A program made the translations under genes and the position numbers. This document shows positions 7,431 to 15,126 of a stretch of DNA of 42,123 bases, in pieces. Position 1 is the first letter of the stretch; the number at the start of each line of letters is the position of its first letter. This DNA is from Gammaproteobacteria bacterium. Its GTDB lineage: Bacteria > Pseudomonadota > Gammaproteobacteria > UBA1113. Under the pieces are notes generated by a model that saw nothing but the letters and a program-made list of their open reading frames with translations, did not search any database and was not told the origin of the DNA. The stretch spans positions 1 to 42,123 of the forward strand of contig JAJFKI010000083.1 of the NCBI GenBank assembly GCA_021773295.1, given 5' to 3'.

Positions 7431-8476
7431 CGTTTCTCCATCAATTGAGTAATCTTATCTTGCATTAAAGTGTGTGTTTGGTTTGCATTGTAAACGGCTT
7501 GCTTAGCGGCGTCTAAACGGCCATGTATTTCATCAACTGCCATCATAATGGATGCATTGCTTAAGTTAAATTCTCGTCCTAGGGCAATAATATTTTTTGC
7601 TTTAAGTTGCCCAATAATTCTATCTGATTCATTATCCATCTTTAATGCGACATATTGATAGGGCTGATAAATCGCAGCTGCAACTTGATCATAATTAGGT
7701 GTCAATCGCAAACCTTGTTCGCTGTGAAACATCGCAAAGTTTTTAAAATGCATGTCAGTATTACCCGTTAGCAACCCCACTAAAACACGTTTGAATAATC
7801 GATAAATATCAGATTGCAAGCAAGAGGGAATTGTCGAAATAAAATCAGCCATATCCTTATAAGCACCACTATACTTTGCTACGGTATCTAAACGTAGCAA
7901 TTGATTAAACTCTTCAAAATGAATCTTTTGCAAATCATCCGAACGATCAAAACGCTTAATAATTAATGCTTGTTCAAAAATGCCAGGTAATTCTGCGAGT
8001 TCTGCCACGACAAAATCATCATTTGGTAGCAGAGCGTTGCAGGCATTTAACGTTAACCACTCATTATAAACAATGTCATTAATATTTAATGGGGGTAGCT
8101 TTGCAATATGTGTGCTGACGTCGCCAAGTTCTGCTAAACGGTATTTTTGTTTTTGTTTTACTAACAATAATTTTGGCTGAATACCTGATAAAGATGCCCG
8201 ATTATGCATGATCGCCAAATTAGCATGATCACTTTGATCGAGTTTTTCCGCATGAAACGCTGCTGGCTCTGGATCAATAATACTTACAGCCCCCGCACAA
8301 TCCGCACCAAAGGCGAGTAATAACTCAAAGCGAGACGCTGTGCGCTTCCCTAAAAGCCTTCTTTGCGCCGTTTCAAGCCAGCCTTCAGCCACCAAATTAT
8401 CAAAAAATGGATGCAAAACGCAGATAATAGCCATTCTATTGCCAAGTTTTGAACGTTCAAAGGGGGCAAAAAGCAA
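7379..8476 (-). CDS. hipA: HipA-like serine kinase, 5' end replaced by repeat element
   Basis: 365 codons open, with a HipA kinase core: SLSGIQPK Gly-rich loop with the regulatory Ser (95-102), IIKRFDR (172-178), GNTDMHFKNF with catalytic Asp241, and NYDQVA with Mg-binding Asp263. Native homology begins at PFFDNL (residue 23), which in E. coli HipA lies about 60 residues from the N-terminus. Codons 1-22 (8411-8476) are read from repeat copy A instead. The first possible start at 8476 is TTG without a ribosome site; the first ATG is at 8434, also without one. So the N-terminal subdomain is missing and expression is doubtful: a truncated gene, possibly a pseudogene. Split HipS-HipT systems also lack that subdomain, but no hipS is seen here. 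Confidence 0.7.
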   Translation of the reverse strand: MLFAPFERSKLGNRMAIICVLHPFFDNLVAEGWLETAQRRLLGKRTASRFELLLAFGADCAGAVSIIDPEPAAFHAEKLDQSDHANLAIMHNRASLSGIQPKLLLVKQKQKYRLAELGDVSTHIAKLPPLNINDIVYNEWLTLNACNALLPNDDFVVAELAELPGIFEQALIIKRFDRSDDLQKIHFEEFNQLLRLDTVAKYSGAYKDMADFISTIPSCLQSDIYRLFKRVLVGLLTGNTDMHFKNFAMFHSEQGLRLTPNYDQVAAAIYQPYQYVALKMDNESDRIIGQLKAKNIIALGREFNLSNASIMMAVDEIHGRLDAAKQAVYNANQTHTLMQDKITQLMEKRWRGTFSLIGQRLSKKP

Positions 8477-8515
8477 TAGTATTAATTTCGCATTTTCATC
8501 TGTGATGAGGATATA
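8412..8515. repeat. Palindromic repeat, copy A (central and right parts)
   Basis: Aligns with the central and right parts of the complete copy at 21112-21275: shared core GATAATAGCCATTCTATTG (G for A in copy B at one site), GGGGGCAAAAAGC, and a degenerate right end with GCATTTTCATC...GGATATA. The left third is missing; hipA coding sequence takes its place. The right end contains the stop and last codons of the 794-residue gene. Confidence 0.75.
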
Positions 8516-10866
8516 CTACTGGCAGCAACTGGGCTACTTTCTTCTTTATTGCTATTTTCTTGAAGCCCTTGTGTCAATTCATTAATTCTATTGGTGAGGC
8601 CAGCGAGATTATCAAGTATGAATTCTGGTTGGAAAGTTTTTTCATTAAAGAAAACCTGCTCAATTAAAAATCGTTCAAACCCGCCGTTATCAGGTTTTGA
8701 GATCAAGTAACTTTGTCGCAGCTTACCTAACGCATCCAGGAAAAGATCAATAGGTACTGCTTTACTGGTGTCTTTCATTCTGACGGCCTTCAATGCTCGT
8801 TCGATATCGCGAGCCGCTGGAGGATGAACGGAAAAGAGTGCTCTTGGTTTCCAAATACTATACAAATTGTCAATGAAAGTTTTATTAGAATTATTATCCT
8901 TTGGAATATCTTCCTCTGTAATAAGCTCCTGTGGTTGTTCATAGAGCTGGTAAGACAGCCGGCTCAATAGGAGGATTTTTTTAAGATGCTCAAAGTCACT
9001 TAATGATTCTTCAGTGATTGATGTATGACTACAATCAAGCATCAATTTCATCATGTTACGAAATTGCTCAGAAGGCTTTTCAGATTTTTCCGTGTCTACT
9101 TTGCTAAATGTTTTTTCTAAAATGGTTGAAGGATCAGGGTGTCTTGCAACAAGGTTAAATCGTATAATATTACTCAACATACATTGGTAGTAGCTGGAAG
9201 GTAATTCCTCGCGAAATTCTAGATGATGGACATGTTCTGAAGAATTTACGCGCCCCCAATCACTGGCTTCCCACGTTTCCAGTTGATGTTCTATGGCTTG
9301 TTTGATTTCTTTATATCGATCACCACAGCCAGCATAAAGAAACAGGAATTGAGGGACGATCCCTCTACCCCTCTCATTATACTCGCCAACGGCACTAGAA
9401 AGACCACGTAAGTAGTCTCCAGTTATTTCGGAGGGAGTCTCGTATTTGTTACGGTCGTCAATTACCAGAATATAGAAGGGAACTTTGCCCACATTAGGAA
9501 AGCCGCCACTTCGATGAACTGTTATTTCAAATCCCTCCAAGGTAGCTGCCTGAAGAGAACCCCTGTAATTAAACATACGATGTTCTTCGGCCTCCATGTT
9601 CTTATAGGTTCTATTGTTGTTTATGTAATCTTCCGAACGTATAAATTTTTGTAATACTGTCTTTCTAAGATCTGATGTAAAAGCTTCATTTGAAAAGTAA
9701 AAGTGAAGCTTGTTATCTTGAAACAAAGGGTCGAAAGTGACATCTTCTTTAGACTTTTCAGGAGCATTTGCAATAAAACTTTGATGAGTTTCAATAGTTG
9801 CATCTTGATGTGCAAAACAAAACGCTTCGACTTTTTCTAATTCATAACAAGGAAATTTTAAGAGAAAACACACCATGCTACCATATGTAAGCCTTTCCAC
9901 TTCCAAGCTCACGCCCATGGCGTGTCCCATGATGCGAACAGCTTCCACAAAGTCAGCTTGATTAAAAGGCGCGTTGTCTAATGAAATATTATAGATACTG
10001 TAATAGTGAGGTACATCTTTAAGGTGGTGTAACCTTTTTAAAATAAAGTATAAATAATCGTGTACCATCATACAGGCTATGACCACGGGTTCTACTTTTA
10101 GGGCTTGATAACGATGATTCTCGTGTTCAGATGCTTTTTTCGGCTTGATTGAGTGATGCATAGCCTTTGATTTGCCTTTATCATTGGTGATTGAAGGTGT
10201 GCTATTATCGGGTTGAGCGAGAATTGTGGCATGACTACTACTAGCAGCGACTATGTTTTCGGAAGTGTTAGCGGGTTCAGCCTCATTTGATAACGCTGCC
10301 TGAGGAAGCTCTTTTAAGTTGTCAATCGCTTTAATGGCCTCCTCAGGAAGATATTTTTTGGTATAGGTTAAAATTGCCATAGCATTACTGAATTTTTTAG
10401 CTGCGGTAATCAGGCCATCATTCCTGATAGGATCAACCGTTTTTGGTACTTGTGAAAAGAGGTTCATTAATTTGGTAGTATTACAGCTTTGACCATCTTC
10501 ATATAAATAGGGAGTGTCATCTTTAGAAGAAGCAAGCATGTTATCCAAGCTAACAAAACATTCAAATCCATTAGGATAATCTGTTCGTTCTGTGTCAAGG
10601 GTTAAGTCTATTGCGGACCAATCAATGGAGATGCTCTGAGAGTTGAGTAGCTCAATGGCTTGTTTAGCCTTATAAATGGCTAAATTTACCTCTGCTTTTA
10701 CCAATGCTAGGCGGGTATTTTTAATCACACAGTTATCAATTGCCGGCTGTGCTGCAATAATAGGCCTTATCTTGCCGTTTTCAATGGTAAAATACTCATC
10801 TTCAATATAATCAAGATTTGTGTGTTCTTTGAGTGCTTCAATCACTTCTTGCTTTAGCGCTGCCAT
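8482..10866 (-). CDS. Unknown large protein, effector candidate (794 aa)
   Basis: 794 residues, family not recognised. There is no signal peptide and no clear membrane helix, so it is a soluble protein. Residues 1-195 form one mixed domain, about 200-250 is a Ser/Lys/Asn-rich linker, and 250-770 is a second large domain; the end is polar and Ser-rich. ATG at 10866 has an AGAGG site 6 nt upstream and a TATAAT -10 box at 10900-10905. The last ten or so residues (SSISSSQMKMRN) are encoded by the right arm of repeat copy A, so the original C-terminus may have been replaced. Size, domain-linker build and neighbouring orphans suggest a secreted effector, but no translocation signal can be proven. 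Confidence 0.6.
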   Translation of the reverse strand: MAALKQEVIEALKEHTNLDYIEDEYFTIENGKIRPIIAAQPAIDNCVIKNTRLALVKAEVNLAIYKAKQAIELLNSQSISIDWSAIDLTLDTERTDYPNGFECFVSLDNMLASSKDDTPYLYEDGQSCNTTKLMNLFSQVPKTVDPIRNDGLITAAKKFSNAMAILTYTKKYLPEEAIKAIDNLKELPQAALSNEAEPANTSENIVAASSSHATILAQPDNSTPSITNDKGKSKAMHHSIKPKKASEHENHRYQALKVEPVVIACMMVHDYLYFILKRLHHLKDVPHYYSIYNISLDNAPFNQADFVEAVRIMGHAMGVSLEVERLTYGSMVCFLLKFPCYELEKVEAFCFAHQDATIETHQSFIANAPEKSKEDVTFDPLFQDNKLHFYFSNEAFTSDLRKTVLQKFIRSEDYINNNRTYKNMEAEEHRMFNYRGSLQAATLEGFEITVHRSGGFPNVGKVPFYILVIDDRNKYETPSEITGDYLRGLSSAVGEYNERGRGIVPQFLFLYAGCGDRYKEIKQAIEHQLETWEASDWGRVNSSEHVHHLEFREELPSSYYQCMLSNIIRFNLVARHPDPSTILEKTFSKVDTEKSEKPSEQFRNMMKLMLDCSHTSITEESLSDFEHLKKILLLSRLSYQLYEQPQELITEEDIPKDNNSNKTFIDNLYSIWKPRALFSVHPPAARDIERALKAVRMKDTSKAVPIDLFLDALGKLRQSYLISKPDNGGFERFLIEQVFFNEKTFQPEFILDNLAGLTNRINELTQGLQENSNKEESSPVAASSISSSQMKMRN

Positions 10867-10899
10867 AAATAACCTCTATCACTATCTTCAATGGGCCGA

Positions 10900-10905
10900 A
10901 TTATA
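10900..10905 (-). promoter_or_regulatory. -10 box upstream of the 794-aa gene
   Basis: A perfect TATAAT on the minus strand, 34 nt upstream of the ATG. No good -35 hexamer lies at 16-18 nt, so an activator may be needed. Confidence 0.4.
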
Positions 10906-10944
10906 CCACAAAAATTTATACTTGGGTTAGTATTGTACAGTTTT

Positions 10945-11082
10945 TTAAAATAATTCCTCTATAAAGGCAAGCTGCCCTCTGGAGAGCGATCTGTGAGTAG
11001 ATTTGGAGTGCTGAAAAACAAATAAGCTAGCAATGAGTAAAAATGAACATAATAGTTTGTTCTTTAAGAGCTTTTTATTCAT
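10945..11082 (-). CDS. 45-residue peptide with signal-like N-terminus
   Basis: ATG at 11082 with CGGAG 8 nt upstream encodes MNKKLLKNKLLCSFLLIASL followed by FVFQHSKS and a polar tail ending in EELF. The Lys-rich start, hydrophobic core and polar tail read as a signal peptide or single membrane anchor; the Cys at 12 lies too early for a normal lipobox. It sits between the 465- and 794-residue genes on the same strand. No family recognised. The rest of the gap (11083-11267) shows only AT-rich sequence without a clear gene. Confidence 0.45.
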   Translation of the reverse strand: MNKKLLKNKLLCSFLLIASLFVFQHSKSTHRSLSRGQLAFIEELF

Positions 11083-11267
11083 AAGCTGATCTCCGCTGCT
11101 TTATATATCCTCTATTAGTGAATTTTAGTCAATATAGCGGGGGTTTCCAGTATTGAGAAATTTCAGAGTTAACCACACATGATACACATTCCTTCATAAG
11201 CCAGTTCTAAAGACGAACCGAAGTACCTCTAGCCATGATAGTTGAATCATTTTTTTTGAAACAGCCA

Positions 11268-12665
11268 TCAGAAAGTCCTACGTGGAACCGTCGCTTGTTG
11301 CACATTAGTTGGCGTTTTATAGTATGAATCACATTTATCTAAATACACATGCACGTTTTTTTCAGTATCAATATGCGAATCAAATCCAATTGGTATGTAG
11401 ATTGGACTCGTATAGGCTGCCTTTACCTGTTCTTTATTAAAGTACGAACTAGACAGCCAGGTTCGAAAAACACGCCCAAGTTTGTTTTCTATTATTTCAT
11501 AGCGAGTATCATGCACGGCGTATTGCTTCACAAACCACATAAATTCTCGCCACTCACGGATAAACTGAATCTTTGCATCATTATTATTGGTACCTTTCAA
11601 AGCGATTAAGGTATCAGATAATTGCTGATGCCGTTGCTGGAAACGTTCTTTTATATCTTTTTTGGTGTCGGTTGTGCTTTTAGAGCTCGATGCTTGTGGC
11701 ACTTGGCGGTTCTCATCAGCCTGCATCTCTAATAAAATCTCTTTCGTATTAACATGTTGTGAAGGCGCTGCAGGACTTCTATGATTACGAAAGTAGGCTT
11801 GTGTTTCAACCTGTGCGACAGAACCATTAAAATGAGTTGGACTGCCTGCAACCAGCGCAAGCTTTTGGGATAGGGGGGGTTGCATCAAGCTTGCTACACT
11901 TTTTTTAATGGCAAGGCGCATGCTAGGCGTCTGTTTCAACGCTTTGAGAATATCGTCATCTAACCCTGGAATCCGTTCAGCGATTGTAATTATTCTAGCC
12001 TCTGGTTTTACCCCACGAAGTAATAGGCTTTCAACCTTGAACTTACTATTCTGACACACGGCTTTTAGCAAATCATATTTTGATTCACTAACGATAAGTG
12101 CTAAAACGTTTTCACTATAAGCCAAAGATGTCGTTGGCTCATGCTCCCTAAACACGTTTGATAGAGTATTTTTTGATGCCAGCTGATTTTCATCGACAAG
12201 CTGATTGATGGGTAATGGTGCTTTTATATCATTTAAGGCTTTTTCACTCAGCTTAACGCCAGCCTCAATATAGGCTTCAATATGCGTTAATACGTCTTTT
12301 TTGCTCGTCATACAATAAAGTACGACAGCCAATTCCAAAGCAAATTGTGGCAACTGAAGACAAAGTAGGTCTTTTAGTGCTTTCCAATCATAAAAAAGCA
12401 CCATATTGGTAAGTGAAGTGTTATTCTTGAGTAATAAAATATCAGGTAATGCCTGGATTAATTCATCAATAAAAAAATTAATATGGATTTCTAGTATTTT
12501 TTTATCGAGACAAGGATGTTTTTCAGCCACTTTTCTTTGCAGCAATGCAGGGTGGTTACCTACCATGCGTGTAATGCAATCGACATAAGTCACTGCTTCG
12601 TCTTTTTTAGAAAGGGCATTTTGATGCTCATTTTCAGGCATGTGTATTTGTTGTTCTTCAGACAT
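11268..12665 (-). CDS. Unknown protein, effector candidate (465 aa)
   Basis: 465 residues, not recognised. It is soluble and mostly helical: residues about 25-175 and 195-270 contain amphipathic helix pairs reminiscent of degenerate helical repeats, a polar low-complexity stretch with several Ser/Lys lies at about 285-335, and a C-terminal domain (335-455) follows. No signal peptide. The ATG at 12665 has GGAG 7 nt upstream. It lies on the same strand as the other orphan large genes but is separated from each by hundreds of bases, so it is likely transcribed alone. Host-directed effector is a guess from context. Confidence 0.6.
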   Translation of the reverse strand: MSEEQQIHMPENEHQNALSKKDEAVTYVDCITRMVGNHPALLQRKVAEKHPCLDKKILEIHINFFIDELIQALPDILLLKNNTSLTNMVLFYDWKALKDLLCLQLPQFALELAVVLYCMTSKKDVLTHIEAYIEAGVKLSEKALNDIKAPLPINQLVDENQLASKNTLSNVFREHEPTTSLAYSENVLALIVSESKYDLLKAVCQNSKFKVESLLLRGVKPEARIITIAERIPGLDDDILKALKQTPSMRLAIKKSVASLMQPPLSQKLALVAGSPTHFNGSVAQVETQAYFRNHRSPAAPSQHVNTKEILLEMQADENRQVPQASSSKSTTDTKKDIKERFQQRHQQLSDTLIALKGTNNNDAKIQFIREWREFMWFVKQYAVHDTRYEIIENKLGRVFRTWLSSSYFNKEQVKAAYTSPIYIPIGFDSHIDTEKNVHVYLDKCDSYYKTPTNVQQATVPRRTF

Positions 12666-12724
12666 GTGTAATCTCCACTATCATTTTTGGCGACATTTTA
12701 ACTGAAATTGACTTGGATTAAAAC

Positions 12725-12933
12725 ATATTCACAGTTTCTGTGGATAAAAGTGTGTATAGAATCTTTAGAATCTGTGTAAATTTGTGTATGAAATGCTGAT
12801 AAATGTTAGCCGTGCCGAATGATTTAATATATTATTTGTTATTTATCAAGTAGTTATAGATAGTTGAGAAATTCGCCTTCAGGATTATCAAGATTTCATG
12901 TGGCTTTCAGAATATTATTTATGCTGTGAATAA
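12725..12933. other. Cluster of DnaA-box-like nonamers in AT-rich gap
   Basis: Motifs matching TTATNCACA (or its complement TGTGNATAA): perfect at 12739-12747 (TGTGGATAA) and 12925-12933 (TGTGAATAA); one mismatch at 12725-12733 (ATATTCACA), 12751-12759 and 12783-12791; two mismatches at 12773-12781. An AT-only stretch lies at about 12821-12845. This is denser than expected by chance, but no dnaA or other replication gene is nearby, so an origin is not established; a DnaA-titrating or regulated site is possible. Confidence 0.35.
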
Positions 12934-13389
12934 CTACAGCGTTACCCTCAACACTAAGGCATCTTCTGGCTCTACGCCTTCCCGGTAGTAATCCTCAACA
13001 ATACCGGTTTCGATGAAGCCTTTTTTCTTGTAAAGGTTCATGGCAGCCGTGTTAGAGGGTCTTACTTCCAAAAACATGCTAGGAATTTCACTTTTGCAGG
13101 TTAAGTGTAAGAGGAAATCAAGTAAATGACTGGCGTAATGCTGACGTCGTTGTTTGGGATCAACACATAAGTTGAGCAAATGACACTCACCCTGATGAAA
13201 CGCCATGATGCCATAGGCCATGATTTGCTGCTCTATCTCTAGCACCCAACATTGCAACCCGACTGTCACGCAGTCGCGTATGAGTATTTCACTCCAGGGA
13301 GCGCGATAAGCAGCTTGCTCAATGCTCACCACTGTATCGATATCCGCTGCTTTCATTGGTCGAATAACCGTCTTTTTTTCCATGGACAT
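12934..13389 (-). CDS. rimI: Ribosomal protein S18-alanine N-acetyltransferase
   Basis: 151 residues, a single GNAT domain of RimI length. The N-terminal IRPMKAADIDTVVSIEQAAYRAPWS matches the acceptor side. Strand 4 and the acetyl-CoA loop are HLLNLCVDPKQRRQHYASHLL, with Q-R-R-Q-x-x in place of the canonical Q/R-x-x-G-x-G/A, so the P-loop glycine is substituted (H-Y-A). LEVRPSNTAAMNLYKKKGF follows. RimI acetylates the N-terminal alanine of S18 in the cytoplasm. Two in-frame ATGs (13389 and 13383) are possible; neither has a strong ribosome site. Flanked by orphan genes, it appears to be transcribed alone. Confidence 0.88.
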   Translation of the reverse strand: MSMEKKTVIRPMKAADIDTVVSIEQAAYRAPWSEILIRDCVTVGLQCWVLEIEQQIMAYGIMAFHQGECHLLNLCVDPKQRRQHYASHLLDFLLHLTCKSEIPSMFLEVRPSNTAAMNLYKKKGFIETGIVEDYYREGVEPEDALVLRVTL

Positions 13390-13437
13390 CGCTATTTTTA
13401 ATGACGTCCCTAAAGCTTAGCTAATTTTTTAAGAATG

Positions 13438-14982
13438 TTAAATAATTAAGCGTGGTATTTCTGGCAATGGTTTATTATCTGCACTACTGTCGTCATTACC
13501 AAAGCTGGCCGCACTGAGAACACGCTTTCTTGGGCTGATTAATGCATCTGTCGACCGACGGCTGTTAGGCCTACGACCAAAGAGTGGTGAAAAATGTGAC
13601 TCCCAACTGGATGGCGGGCTAGGTCGCTTTGAGTCACCCTCATCACTGCTTGAGCAAGCTTCTTTTAGTGGTGCTTTTCTTGGGCTAACTGAGAGAGCAT
13701 CCAAAGCGCGACTGGTATTAGGGTTGTTTCTTCGAAACAGTGAGATAAATTTCGACTCAGGACTGGAAGGCGCACTTGATGACGAAGAGGCGCCAGGGCA
13801 GGACTTTGCTAATCGGCCTGAGGCAAAAGCCAGCAGTGCTTTTTTAGTAGGTTTCATCAGCAATGCTTGTAATTTATGTAACTCCGCTTGTAATCGCTGC
13901 AATAATAATTTATCGCTAGCGTCGGTAAGGCAGCGTTCACACGTTGCTATTTGTTCGTCAATAAGATCTAGATTTTGCTTCACTGGCATCATTGCTAGCT
14001 CCCGTGATTCCTCATCACAGGCATCATAATATCTCCTACATTGAGCGTAAAAACCCGCAAGAAACTCCATAAACCCATACAGCCTTTGTGAAACATCTAA
14101 GCCCTCAACAGGTGCTTTGTAACCATCATAAATATGATTGGCAAAAGCTCCCATGCCTGTTCTATTGCTCAAACTAAGTGTCGGGTGATATTTTAAGGTG
14201 AATAACTCTGCATCCGTTAAGGCAAGCTCTTCGCAAACTTTGTAATTTTTCGCAAATGCTAAGTCCAAAAACATTAATTCTTTTTTTGCTTGAGTCATTT
14301 TCTTTTGGAGCTCGATGCACTCATGTAATGATGCTTGCTTTTTTGCGTATGCAGCTAACTGCTTGCTGAGATGAGAAATATCTCGAGGAGAACGATTACT
14401 ACTACTATGGTTTAGAATGTCATTATAAAGGCTAACCGCTTGGTAGGCGTGATCAATTGCAGCTTTAGGACTCGCTTTTGAAACAATGGATGAAACATCC
14501 TTATGAACTTCTGAACATTCATCATCTGAATCACAAGCACGCACTAACGTTTTCCTAATTTCGTCATAAGCCACGGTATACTTTTCTAATTCTGCTTTCA
14601 CGAGTCCAATGAGGAGCTGATGTTTTACGACGGCGAGATCACCATCCGTAGGGGGCGATTCCATGTTTGTTAATTGGGATGAGATACGACCAATGCGCTC
14701 ACGCATAGCCGTGCTATATGATGCTTTGATGTGTTGTGCCCGCTTTGCACAGGGTTTTTCTTTTAATTTTTCCTTTTCTTCAAGTACTGTCTCTTCGGTT
14801 GATGTTTCTTTTTCCTCTGACACTCTCGGCGCTTCAGGGTTTATCTGAGTGTGTTTCAAGTAATATTGAAACATATGTTCTGAGGTACCCAAAATCTCGT
14901 CGAGTAGCCGCCATACTTCAATAAAAATATTTTTAGCTTCGGGATTAAATTTTGGGGCTCTAACCGTCTTTTCATCACGCAT
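13438..14982 (-). CDS. Unknown helical protein with duplicated SPRK tail motif, effector candidate
   Basis: 514 residues, not recognised. The start has a perfect AAGGAGGT ribosome site 6 nt before ATG at 14982. Residues 50-85 are Glu/Lys-rich; 85-390 are mostly helical with coiled-coil-like runs (205-240 and 335-385); 395-514 is a Ser/Pro/Arg-rich disordered tail. The tail holds two copies of one pattern, at about 409-450 and 461-499: E-S-x-F-x-x-L-F, Arg/Asn stretch, D-A-L-x-(S)-P-R-K, then Leu, Ala and an acidic Ser cluster. Duplicated short linear motifs with S-P and R-K, like kinase or 14-3-3 target sites, suggest binding to eukaryotic proteins. No signal peptide. Confidence 0.6.
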   Translation of the reverse strand: MRDEKTVRAPKFNPEAKNIFIEVWRLLDEILGTSEHMFQYYLKHTQINPEAPRVSEEKETSTEETVLEEKEKLKEKPCAKRAQHIKASYSTAMRERIGRISSQLTNMESPPTDGDLAVVKHQLLIGLVKAELEKYTVAYDEIRKTLVRACDSDDECSEVHKDVSSIVSKASPKAAIDHAYQAVSLYNDILNHSSSNRSPRDISHLSKQLAAYAKKQASLHECIELQKKMTQAKKELMFLDLAFAKNYKVCEELALTDAELFTLKYHPTLSLSNRTGMGAFANHIYDGYKAPVEGLDVSQRLYGFMEFLAGFYAQCRRYYDACDEESRELAMMPVKQNLDLIDEQIATCERCLTDASDKLLLQRLQAELHKLQALLMKPTKKALLAFASGRLAKSCPGASSSSSAPSSPESKFISLFRRNNPNTSRALDALSVSPRKAPLKEACSSSDEGDSKRPSPPSSWESHFSPLFGRRPNSRRSTDALISPRKRVLSAASFGNDDSSADNKPLPEIPRLII

Positions 14983-15077
14983 TTGTTGACCTCCTTGCAG
15001 GAATGATAAACAGTGTAGTTTAAGTATTGACTATTTGCCAATGCTGGTGGCTAGAGATTAGCGGTTAGAAAATTATC

Positions 15078-15097
15078 TGCGAGCCTTTCGGCTCGCA
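15078..15097 (-). terminator. Terminator of the pdh operon
   Basis: On the minus strand: an 8-bp stem TGCGAGCC/GGCTCGCA closed by a GAAA tetraloop, followed by GATAATTTTC. It lies 30 nt after the lpdA stop. The U-run is short, so efficiency is uncertain. Confidence 0.6.
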
Positions 15098-15126
15098 TGT
15101 CGAGATTTCCCTTAGTTTAACTAGCG

